Position numbers and translations under genes: made by a program. From Citrobacter tructae (GTDB lineage: Bacteria; Pseudomonadota; Gammaproteobacteria; Enterobacterales; Enterobacteriaceae), in assembly GCF_004684345.1 (NCBI RefSeq), contig NZ_CP038469.1:4588001-4652000 (forward strand): DNA of 64,000 nucleotides, written 5' to 3'. The notes under the pieces were generated by a model. It did no database searches. It saw only the letters and a program-made list of their open reading frames with translations, and was not told the origin of the DNA. How positions within the stretch are numbered: position 1 is the stretch's first letter; the number at the start of each line of letters is the position of its first letter. Below are positions 15,659 to 24,100 of this stretch, piece after piece.

Positions 15659-15720
15659 GTTTTAGCACCACGCTTTTTTAGCCCCACGATACCGTGGTGC
15701 TAAACATGGTGCCAAAAGGT
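15659..15720. promoter_or_regulatory. Inverted repeat in front of int (arm-type Int sites or operator)
   Basis: A perfect 12-bp inverted repeat, TTTAGCACCACG (15661-15672) and CGTGGTGCTAAA (15693-15704), lies directly before the integrase start. A third, degenerate copy (TGGTGCCAAA) follows at about 15706. Three copies of a GGTGCTAAA-type motif between the attachment site and int fit arm-type binding sites or autorepression by Int. Confidence 0.5.
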
Positions 15721-15754
15721 CAAGATTCATACAGAGATCATGACCACACATGCA

Positions 15755-15796
15755 ACAAAAAAGCCTGCAACTCGTTGAAGTTACAGGCTTTTTTAA
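15755..15796 (-). terminator. Rho-independent terminator after ssrA
   Basis: On the minus strand the sequence after ssrA folds as AAAAAAGCCTG...CAGGCTTTTTT with one internal mismatch and ends in a T-run. It lies about 30 bp past the tmRNA 3' end, on the element side of the junction. Confidence 0.7.
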
Positions 15797-15824
15797 GGTT
15801 CATGATGCATCATGAATGAATGTT

Positions 15825-15847
15825 TGGTGGAGCTGGCGGGAGTTGAA
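15825..15847 (-). other. Probable attachment-site core (3' end of ssrA)
   Basis: The terminal T-arm and CCA end of tmRNA, reading CCGCCAGCTCCACCA at its 3' end, is the known target of CP4-57-type integrases and is preserved intact next to the integrase gene. The exact crossover segment cannot be set without the other end of the element. Confidence 0.5.
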
Positions 15848-16187
15848 CCCGCGTCCGAAATTCCTACATCCTCGGTACTACATGCTTAGTCAGTCTTTAC
15901 ATTCGCACGCCAGCTGCGGACAGACACGCCACTAACGAACTAGCCTGATTAGTTTTAGCACTTCAGCCCCAGGCAGGACATCCGCGCGATCTCTTTTGGG
16001 TTTGACCTCTCTTGATCCCCGTCTTAAGAGCGGAAGCTAGGGAGAGAGGGCTCTTAGCAGGTTATTAAGCTGCTAAAGCGTAGTTTTCGTCGTTTGCGAC
16101 TATTTTTTTGCGGCTTTTTACGAGGCCAACCGCCCCTCGGCATGCACCTTGGGTTTCGCAAATCCCGTCGAATCCAGAATCAGCCCC
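15825..16187 (-). ncRNA. ssrA: Transfer-messenger RNA (tmRNA)
   Basis: The reverse complement begins GGGGCTGATTCTGGATTCGA and ends in CCAGCTCCACCA, 363 nt long, the E. coli length. The tag reading frame (16097 down to 16065) encodes ANDENYALAA and a stop. tmRNA with SmpB rescues stalled ribosomes and tags the nascent chain for proteolysis. In this lineage ssrA is separated from smpB by the bap operon. Confidence 0.97.
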
Positions 16188-16201
16188 AATGTGTTAGAGC
16201 A

Positions 16202-16230
16202 AGTATAACAGACTTGTGACATGCGTGACC
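16202..16230 (-). promoter_or_regulatory. ssrA promoter
   Basis: On the minus strand a TATACT -10 (complement of 16202-16207) lies about 15 bp before the tmRNA 5' end. A poor -35 (GGTCAC) sits 17 bp further upstream. It fills the gap between the bapD stop codon and ssrA. Confidence 0.6.
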
Positions 16231-16259
16231 AGCCCCTGCAACCCCTTATCCTCAACGAT

Positions 16260-17450
16260 TTACCGTTCGCGTAGCGCTTCTTTTGCACGGTTAAACGGTT
16301 TGATTAAATAGTCAACGATGGTTTTTTCACCTGTTTTTATATCCACTGTGGCAATCATACCCGGAACGATAGAGAAATGACGCCCCAGTTTATTCTGCAA
16401 ATAGTCCTGATGGGTGCGGATAAATACGCGGTAGTAAAAGATTTCCGGCTTCACTTTGTCCTGAATGGTGTCCGGGGAGATAGTTTCGACCACGCCTTCC
16501 AGCCCGCCGTAGATGGCGTAGTCATAGGCGGTGATCTTCACCAGCGCTCGCTGCCCGGGGTGAATAAAAGCGATATCGCGCGGTGACAGGCGGGTTTCAA
16601 TCAGCAGATGATCGTCCACCGGTACAATCTCCATCATCTCGCCGTTGGGAGGGATCACGCCGCCAATGGTGGTGACCTGAATGTTTTTCACGATGCCGCG
16701 CATCGGGGCTCGGACGGTCAGGCGGGTGACGGAATCCTCGCGTCCTTTCAAAATGGCCGCCAGCATATCCACTTCGGCGTTGGCTTTCGACAGCGCTTCC
16801 CGTGCCTGTACGAAATATTGCGAGCGAAGGTCGGTGATTTTCAGCCCGAGGTCACTTTTTTGCCGCTGCAGGCGCAGTACTTCAACATGGCTGGCGGCAC
16901 CGCTTTTCTCCAGCCGTTGGGTGATCGCCAGCTCTTTGTTCACTGATACCAGCGCATCCTGCAGTTCTACCATCGAGTCAGCAAGCTGAGCCCGACGGCT
17001 TTTATACAACCGGGTCTCGGAGGCGATAAGGTCCGGCCAAGCTTTCAGCGCATCGGGAAACGTCAGCACCAGATCGTTGACTTCGGCGTTGAGCCGCGCG
17101 CTGGAGGCCAGCGAGGCGCGGTAGCGGGCGGCGCTTTCACCGACGTTGGATTCCGAGCGGGTTGGGTCGAGGCGGGCCACGACTTGATTGGCCTGCACTT
17201 TGTCCCCTTCGCGCACAGTCAGTTCAGCGAGGATCCCGCCGTCAAGCGACTGCAACACCTGTTCGCGAGAGCTGGGGATCACTTTGCCGTTGCCGGTGGA
17301 GACTTCATCCAACTTGCCGAAGTATGCCCAGATGCCGAGGATGGCAAACAACAATGTGCTGAGCAGGATAATGCGGCTGGCCCCGGAAAAGCGCTGTTCG
17401 CGGCGGATATCGAGGTCGTCCATGGCGGCATCATGCGGATTGGTTTTCAT
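16260..17450 (-). CDS. bapD: HlyD-family periplasmic adaptor of the BapA type I secretion system
   Basis: The 396-aa membrane-fusion protein has a short cytoplasmic N-terminus, one transmembrane segment (IILLSTLLFAILGIWAYFG, about residues 27-45), a lipoyl-like beta-hairpin region (KVIPSSREQVLQSLDGGILAEL), a long alpha-helical hairpin (about 100-235) and a C-terminal beta-barrel region ending in GMIATVDIKTGEKTIVDYLIKPF, the standard HlyD family ending. It bridges the ABC exporter to the TolC-like channel. Its start overlaps bapC by 20 bp, so translation is coupled. It is the last gene of the operon; ssrA follows. Confidence 0.92.
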   Translation of the reverse strand: MKTNPHDAAMDDLDIRREQRFSGASRIILLSTLLFAILGIWAYFGKLDEVSTGNGKVIPSSREQVLQSLDGGILAELTVREGDKVQANQVVARLDPTRSESNVGESAARYRASLASSARLNAEVNDLVLTFPDALKAWPDLIASETRLYKSRRAQLADSMVELQDALVSVNKELAITQRLEKSGAASHVEVLRLQRQKSDLGLKITDLRSQYFVQAREALSKANAEVDMLAAILKGREDSVTRLTVRAPMRGIVKNIQVTTIGGVIPPNGEMMEIVPVDDHLLIETRLSPRDIAFIHPGQRALVKITAYDYAIYGGLEGVVETISPDTIQDKVKPEIFYYRVFIRTHQDYLQNKLGRHFSIVPGMIATVDIKTGEKTIVDYLIKPFNRAKEALRER

Positions 17451-19617
17451 TTTTCCACTCCCGACCGTGAGGTTGTGCAGGTGCCCGACTCGCGTTCAGC
17501 GCTTGTGCTTTCGGGGCATCCATTACCAACTGACCTTCTTTTAACACCACCACGCGATCGACCAGTTCCAGTACCGGCACGCGATGGGTGGCGACAATCA
17601 GCGTGCGGTTGCCGAGCCACTGATTCAATCGCTGGATAAACTCCCGCTCGGTATGTTCATCCAGTGAGGCGCTTGGTTCGTCGAGCAGCACAATATTGGG
17701 CGAACGCAGTAGCATTCTCGCCAGCAGAATGGACTGCCTCTGTCCGCCGGAGAGGCCGTTGCCGCCTTCCATAATCGGGTGGCCCAGCCCTTTGGCGAGC
17801 TGTTTAACAAAGGTGGCTGCGCCGCAGACCTCCAGCGCGTCGAATATCTGTGTATCGCTGGCATGCGGTGCGCCGAGAGTCAGGTTCTCACGCAGGGTGC
17901 CAAAAAAAAGTCGCGCATTTTGGCTGAGAAAGCCGATGTTCCTGCGTAAATCGGCCATATCAATTTGCGCCAGACTCAGGTTATCGAGCCGGACGTCGCC
18001 CTGAATAATCTCCACGCCGCCCGCCATGGCCTGCAGCAGAGTAGATTTCCCCGCACCGTTACGTCCGAGGATGGCGATGCGCTCCCCTGGCATAACCTCA
18101 AAGCGGGAGATGCGCAGCGGCACTCGCTGGTCGTCACTGTGGTAGCGAAAATGCGCGTTCTCAAACAGATAGTGCCCGCGAAAGATCTCCTGATGTACCC
18201 GATTCTCATCGTGCTGGGTTTCGGTGGGGAGCTGCATAATACTGTCCAGTCCCATCTTCGCCGCCTTGACCTGCTGCCAACGGGCAAGCACGCCGCACAG
18301 ATTCGCCATTGGGGCGATCATTCTCGAACCGAGCATCGAGGCCGCCACAACCGCGCCGGTGGTCATTGTGCCTTCAATGACCATTGGCGCGCCGAACATA
18401 ATAATGGCGGCGTATACCAGGCTTTGCACCGACATGCCCCAGCCAATCAGCCCCTGAGTTAGCTTGCGCGTACGCAGCCCGGACTCGCCGGTAATGCGGA
18501 TGTAGCTGTTCCACTGCTGCAAAAAGCGGTTCTCCGCTTGCATCAGCTTGATGTCCTCGAGGCCCTGAACGCTCTCGACCAGTACCGCGTTACGCAGCGT
18601 GGACTCGTGCGCCGCCTGATTAGCGAGCACCGCCAGTTTTTTTTGTAGCAGCAGTCCTGGCAGGATCATCAGAATCGCGGCGACGGGCGCTATCCACGCC
18701 AGCGGCGGAGCGATGCAGGCCAGCACAACGATAAACAGAAAGAAAAAGGGCAGATCGACGATGGTCGACATGGTCGAGGAGGTGATCATCTCACGCACCT
18801 GCTCCAGCTCACGGAGCTGGGATATAAAGCTTCCGGTGGAGCGGGGGACGGCGCTGTTACGCAGGCGCAGGGCATGGCTGAAGACGCGATCGGAAATGCG
18901 CATATCTGCACGTTTGCCGAGTACATCCATGATATGGGTGCGCGCTTCGCGCAGTAAAAAGCCGAACAGCACCGCCACCAGCACCCCGGTCGAGAGGACA
19001 TACAGTGTGGGATATGACTGGGCCGGGATCACCCGATCGTAAACCTGCATCGAGAAGATAATCCCGGCGAGCGACAGGACGTTAATCAGGAACGCGGCGA
19101 TCATCACCGGCAGGTAAGGCCGGATGTCCTGCAACACCAGTTCGCGCATCCAGTCGGGCTTAAAGCGCGAAATATAGCGGTCAACCCGACTGTCTTTTAG
19201 CGCCGACAGCGGGCGTAGTGCGGTGATGGTGTGGATCTCCGGCAGCAGCTCCGCAAGCGCCAGCCGGTTGCGCTGGCCTTCTTCGGCGATGACAAACACA
19301 TCCAGGGCATCTTCACCGTTGAAGTGCTCTATCACCATGATTTGGCCATCGCGCAGTTCCGCCACCACCGGTAAACGCCACTGGCTGAATACCTGCTTCG
19401 TGGTGTCCAGCGCATGAAATGACAGCCCCGCCTGACGTGCCAACTGCGTCAGGGCGAGGGTTTTGTTCTTTCCGTTAAACCACGGGGCATTGGCCTGTAT
19501 CGCGCCGGGTGAGCAGGTGACGCGATAGTGGCTGGCAATGTGGGTAATGGCCTGCGCCCACTGGCTCAGGGCAGGTTCGCCAATCATCTCTTCAGCAACG
19601 GGATCGATGCGGCTCAT
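17431..19617 (-). CDS. bapC: Type I secretion ABC transporter (permease plus ATPase) for BapA
   Basis: The 728-aa protein has an N-terminal C39 peptidase-like domain (about 1-135) that appears degenerate, as in LapB/HlyB-type exporters that do not cleave their substrate. An ABC transporter membrane domain follows with segments around 165-330 and 405-430 (MIAAFLINVLSLAGIIFSMQ, LPFFFLFIVVLACIAPPLAW). The ATPase domain shows Walker A GRNGAGKST, signature LSGGQRQ, Walker B IVLLDEPSASLD and H-loop VATHR. It energises export of BapA across both membranes. The start overlaps the bapB stop region by 4 bp. Confidence 0.94.
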   Translation of the reverse strand: MSRIDPVAEEMIGEPALSQWAQAITHIASHYRVTCSPGAIQANAPWFNGKNKTLALTQLARQAGLSFHALDTTKQVFSQWRLPVVAELRDGQIMVIEHFNGEDALDVFVIAEEGQRNRLALAELLPEIHTITALRPLSALKDSRVDRYISRFKPDWMRELVLQDIRPYLPVMIAAFLINVLSLAGIIFSMQVYDRVIPAQSYPTLYVLSTGVLVAVLFGFLLREARTHIMDVLGKRADMRISDRVFSHALRLRNSAVPRSTGSFISQLRELEQVREMITSSTMSTIVDLPFFFLFIVVLACIAPPLAWIAPVAAILMILPGLLLQKKLAVLANQAAHESTLRNAVLVESVQGLEDIKLMQAENRFLQQWNSYIRITGESGLRTRKLTQGLIGWGMSVQSLVYAAIIMFGAPMVIEGTMTTGAVVAASMLGSRMIAPMANLCGVLARWQQVKAAKMGLDSIMQLPTETQHDENRVHQEIFRGHYLFENAHFRYHSDDQRVPLRISRFEVMPGERIAILGRNGAGKSTLLQAMAGGVEIIQGDVRLDNLSLAQIDMADLRRNIGFLSQNARLFFGTLRENLTLGAPHASDTQIFDALEVCGAATFVKQLAKGLGHPIMEGGNGLSGGQRQSILLARMLLRSPNIVLLDEPSASLDEHTEREFIQRLNQWLGNRTLIVATHRVPVLELVDRVVVLKEGQLVMDAPKAQALNASRAPAQPHGREWKNENQSA

Positions 19618-21023
19618 AGCTGAATCTCCACCGACTGGATGCTGCGATTGTTGAGGGCGAACGCCTGGCGCAACGCACCGGTATTGTAGAGGCAGTTCAG
19701 CTGGAGTTGACGAAGCTGGCTTTGGGTTTGCAGTTCGGCAAAGCGGGCCTGATACACTTCCTGCTCGGCGTTGAGCACGTCGAGCAGTGGACGAGAACCG
19801 AGGTCCAGATATTGTTGCTGATACAGCTCGCGGGTTTGTTCACTCAGCCGCTGTTGACGGCGGAGGATCTGCAAAGCGGTGGCAAGGCTCATCGCCTGGC
19901 TGCGGGATTCGAGCAATTTCTGGCGCACGTCGAGTCGGGTACGCTGGATGGAATATTGCGCTGAATCTACCGCATGGCCAGCAGCGTTGCGGCGGGCGGT
20001 GAGTCCGCCTCCTTGATACAGCGGCATCTCTACTTTTACCCATGTGGAGTACTGCGTTTTGTCGAGCACCTCATGGCTGGGATATTTGTCATTGAGATAA
20101 TGCTGCACGGAAGGTTCGAGCGAGATGGTCGGCGTCATCTGTGCGTTGGCGTAATCGAGATTTGCCTGCGCGACATTGGCCTGCGCCCAAGCCGCTAGCA
20201 CCGCAGGAACTAGCCTGTCATCAGGTTTGGCTACGTCGCAACTGCTGTCCAGTTTCACCGGGAATTCGTTGCTGATGCCGTTGAGTGAATTCCAGCCAAG
20301 AAAGCTCATCAGCGTTGCCTTGCTACTGTCTAGATTCGCCTGATACTGCGCCAGCTGTGAACGGGCAGACTCGATACGCGCATCGGTTTGTACTACGTCA
20401 GAAAGCGACGTGGCCCCTTCATCGTTGCGTTGTCGGGTCAGCCTGCCAATGCCGTTTAGAGCGGAGAGTTGCGCTTCGGCGGCATCGACCATTTGTTGCC
20501 ATGACTGAACCTGCACAATGGCGTTGGCGGTTTCGTGGGCGACGGTATCAATACTGAGTAATACGTTGGCCTGTTGCTGCGCAGCTCCCGCAGTTTCGGC
20601 GCGCACCTGGCTGGCGACTTTGCCAAAGTCATACAGCATTTGCGACACCGAGATCACTAGCGACGGGCTGAAACCATGATCGTTATAGGTATTGCTGTAG
20701 CCGTTGTTCATTCCGGCGGTGACCTGCGGATAATATTTCGATTTCGCCACGTCGATCTGCTCATTTTGTGAAAGCAGTTTACCGATGGATTCACGGATCG
20801 CAGGATGCCAGCTCACGGCGCGGCTTACCGCATCGTTCAGTGTCAGATTGCCGGGTGCGGCAGCGCTCAGCGGTAGATCGGCCACCGAGCCATCCAGTGA
20901 GGGGAGCATCTGGCTGGTCGCCAGCCCTTCCGGGGTGATGATTTGCGGTTCATCTTCGGCATTAACCCGTTCCGAACAGAGCGTTAATGCCAGCAGTAAA
21001 GCGACAGGGGTGACATTTCTCAT
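19614..21023 (-). CDS. bapB: TolC-family outer membrane channel of the BapA secretion system
   Basis: The 469-aa protein starts with a signal peptide (MRNVTPVALLLALTLCSERVNA). It continues with the two-repeat helical architecture of TolC/LapE proteins: NDAVSRAVSWHPAIRESIGKLLSQNEQIDVAKSKYYPQV in the first half, and YPSHEVLDKTQYSTWVKVEMPLYQGGGLTARRNAAGHAVDSAQ with LGSRPLLDVLNAEQEVYQARF in the second. Each half contributes strands to the outer-membrane barrel and helices to the periplasmic tunnel. It should form the exit duct for BapA. It follows bapA after 93 bp and overlaps bapC by 4 bp. Confidence 0.93.
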   Translation of the reverse strand: MRNVTPVALLLALTLCSERVNAEDEPQIITPEGLATSQMLPSLDGSVADLPLSAAAPGNLTLNDAVSRAVSWHPAIRESIGKLLSQNEQIDVAKSKYYPQVTAGMNNGYSNTYNDHGFSPSLVISVSQMLYDFGKVASQVRAETAGAAQQQANVLLSIDTVAHETANAIVQVQSWQQMVDAAEAQLSALNGIGRLTRQRNDEGATSLSDVVQTDARIESARSQLAQYQANLDSSKATLMSFLGWNSLNGISNEFPVKLDSSCDVAKPDDRLVPAVLAAWAQANVAQANLDYANAQMTPTISLEPSVQHYLNDKYPSHEVLDKTQYSTWVKVEMPLYQGGGLTARRNAAGHAVDSAQYSIQRTRLDVRQKLLESRSQAMSLATALQILRRQQRLSEQTRELYQQQYLDLGSRPLLDVLNAEQEVYQARFAELQTQSQLRQLQLNCLYNTGALRQAFALNNRSIQSVEIQL

Positions 21024-21061
21024 CGTTTATCCCTTACAAAATACGGCCGTGAAGACTGTTA

Positions 21062-21092
21062 TTGCCCCGAATGTCTTGGCATCCGGGGCTGT
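21062..21092 (-). terminator. Hairpin between bapA and bapB (possible partial terminator)
   Basis: GCCCCG...CGGGGC (21064-21069 with 21084-21089), extended by ATG/CAT pairs, forms a GC-rich hairpin in the 93-bp gap. No long T-run follows, so it is more likely a partial terminator or mRNA stabiliser that sets a high substrate-to-exporter ratio. Confidence 0.45.
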
Positions 21093-21116
21093 AGTTATAA
21101 AGTTTTGGCGCTAATG

Positions 21117-24100
21117 TCAGGTCACAATATGATTTTGTTGAACCAGCTCATCGAGCGTGATGTGAACGCTTTCCAGTGTTACGAGGGTAGTCGAATGATA
21201 CGTTGTACCTGTACCGTCACGGTCGATGGACAGTACGGTGTTACTGCCGTTGGTGGTTACCGTGAGATAGTTGCCGAGCGTGGCGTTCTGCCCGTTCCAG
21301 CCCACCAGCAGGTCGCCGATATCGATTTTGTCTCCCTGCGCCAGTGAGAAGTTGGCCCAGGTGTCCGTGGTTCCGTTGCCGCCGGTGGCATCATTGGCGC
21401 TAAGCAGGTGATAAATCAGCGTATCGCCGTAAACGCTGCCGATGAGGCGATCTGCATCGACCGTGCTGACGATCTGTGGGTTCATGTCGATGGTCAACGA
21501 GGCGGTATCGGTATGGCCGTTCTGGTCATTAAGGGTGTAGGTGAATGTCTCTTTGGTTTTGATGGACTCCAGTGAAACATCGCTGTTGAGGGCATAGGTG
21601 TAATGCCCATCAATGCCGATCGTCAGCTTGCCATACAACCCATTAATGGTGGCGCTGGCGGTGCTACTGCCCAGCGGATCCAGCGTGGCGGTGCTGCCGC
21701 CTGCACCGATCACCGTCAGCAGGGTGTGCACGCTGGCGATATGGTCTCCGTCATAGATATTGCCAGTGACGCTATTCGCGCCAGCGGTTTCGAAGTTATC
21801 AAGATCGACTATCGCGCCTTTCACGCTGGGGGTGATGGTGATGGTGCCGAGCCCAAGCGCACCGGCGTTACCGGTGTAATCGAGGCGATAATTACCAGCG
21901 TGCAGCACCAGTCCGTTCAGGGCGATATCAAGATTGCCGCCAATCAGTAATCCACCGTTAAATGAATCACCGGCAACTTTAACGCCTTGGCTGTCGTACA
22001 ACGCCCAGGTCACATTCAATCCGCCCAGTGTTAGCAAAGATGCCACGTTAAAATGCAGCACCACGTTTTGCACAGCCGTACCCGCCGCAACTTCAACGAA
22101 GCCGGAGCCGCTTTTTGAGCTGGGCCCCAGCACCGTGGTCCAACTGGCAGAGCCGACGCTGGCATCACTAAAGGGTTGAGAAGTATCCTGCAGCGTGGTG
22201 ACCGCCATCTGGCTGCTGGTATCGTTCACGGCATCCAGCGCTTGCGGGGTTGCCTTGATGTTCAGGGATGCGCTGCCGATATCACCGTTTGGCGCCTTGA
22301 CCGTGTACACAAAGCTGTCCGGGGTATTAATGCTGTCCGCACCCAGTCCGCTTTTTAGCGTATAGGTGTAGTTACCCTTCGCATCGATAGTCAGCGTGCC
22401 ATACTGCCCAACAATGCTGGTGGTGCCTGTCCCACTGACCCCGACGCCGTTCACTTCGGTGATCACCGTATTAGCGGGAGCGGAATCATTGGCCAGAATG
22501 TTGCCATTGGTTGAGGTACTCAGGCTGTCCACCGCGTAGGTGTGATCGGCCTGAATATTCAGGGTGTAGCCGGTCAGTAGTGTCAGACCACCGGAGGCGT
22601 TAAGTAAGAACAGGTAGTCCCCACCCGGCAGCGTGATGGTATACGCCTTTGAGCTTCCGCCGAGTAGCGCGGTGACCCAGTTCGGTTGTACCCGGTATTG
22701 CTCATACTGCTGAATGGCGTCATTGAAGCGGTAGACATAGAGATCAAAACCGCCAAGCGTAACGCCGAGGACGTTAGCCTGAACGGTCAATGTACGGGTC
22801 GCGCCGTCATCAACGTTGAATTTGATCGGGTTGGTCAAACCGTTTACCAGGCTAACGTCCAGGACATTACCCAGACCGACATTGGCGAGCGTGAAGCCGG
22901 TTTGCTGTGACGGCAAGTGCTCGACCGCGATGACCTGCGTCCCATAAGTTAGCGTAGCAACATCGTCTGCCGCCGTTACAGTGCTGGTTGTTGGGGTCTG
23001 ACCCAGCGTCACCACCAGTTTTGCCGATGAGTGGTCACTGCCATGCGTCAGCGTATAGGTAAAGCTTTCGGAACGCCCGTACACCGATGTCGAGGTATTC
23101 GTGAGTGTGTAGGTATAACTGCCGTCCTGGTTAATATGCAGGATGCCGTACTTACCCTGAATGTCCGCTCCGCCTGCCGGGATGTTCACTGTATTCCCGT
23201 TGCCATCGGTAATCGACGTCACCCGCGTGCCGGAAGGGGCGTTATCCTGCCCGTTGGTGGGGTCGGTATCGGTGATGATGTTACCGGATCCCGTCAGACC
23301 GCCGGTAATGGTTCCGGCGCTGGTTTTGACCACCGCCACGTCCAGGCTGGTGAAAGCACCGGTTGCCAGTAGGCTGGTGTTGTAGCTGACCACGCGGTAG
23401 TCCCCGCCGGTGAGCTTGTCATAGTTGAGCGTTACGCCGGAGGCGCTGAGCGTTAACAGATCGGCAAAATCGGGTTTACCGGTATCGACCACCGTAACCC
23501 AGGCGTTGAGCGTAGAGTCAAAGCGCTGGATAACAATCTCCATGGTGCTCAGTAGCGACAGCACAATGCCTGTCGCCGCCGCATTGATGGTGATGGAGCC
23601 GCTGCCGCCAGGCTGGATGCTGAAGTTGACGGCAGCAGTGTTGTCTCCCAGCACGTTCGCCACATTACCCAGCGCGTCGACCAGCAGGAAACCATAGTCG
23701 CTTTTGTGCTCGTTAGTGACCGTGACGTCGGTTTGTAATGCCAGGCGGGTGATGTTGTCTTCGGCCAACAGCGGCAATACCGGTGCGATAATGTTTGTTG
23801 GTGAAGAGGTGTTACCCGCAGCATCGGTTGCAGTGGCGGACAGCGACTGACCTTCAATCTGGCGTACCGGTAAGGTGACGCTGTAAACACCGCTGCTGTT
23901 GGCGATAGCCGTTACGCTGCCGCCGCCGGGCAGGGAGATAGTCACTGTGCTGCCCGCTTCGGCAATACCGCTGACGGTTCCTCCGTCAGCGCTGATTAGC
24001 ACTGACGGTGCTGGTGGTGGCGTGGTATCCACAATCACGCTAAACGAGCCCGACAACCCGCTTGCGCCGTTGGCGTTTGTTGCAGTGGCGGTAAATGCGT

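Larger units (their letters stand above)
1..15824. mobile_element. Integrative element inserted at the 3' end of ssrA (left end outside window)
   Basis: A P4/CP4-57-type integrase gene starts 167 bp from the 3' end of the tmRNA gene and reads away from it, the arrangement of islands integrated in ssrA. Typical element parts follow: an AlpA-like regulator, a DUF927 replication-type protein, an iteron array, a nuclease/helicase defence pair and metabolic cargo. Base composition changes abruptly: the defence genes and the HTH/DUF6602 pair are very AT-rich, while the integrase, DUF927 and PTS genes are GC-rich. I looked for a second copy of the ssrA 3' end (reverse strand TGGTGGAGCTGGCGGGAG) and saw none to the left, so the far boundary should lie before position 1. 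No capsid, terminase or conjugation genes are visible. Confidence 0.85.
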
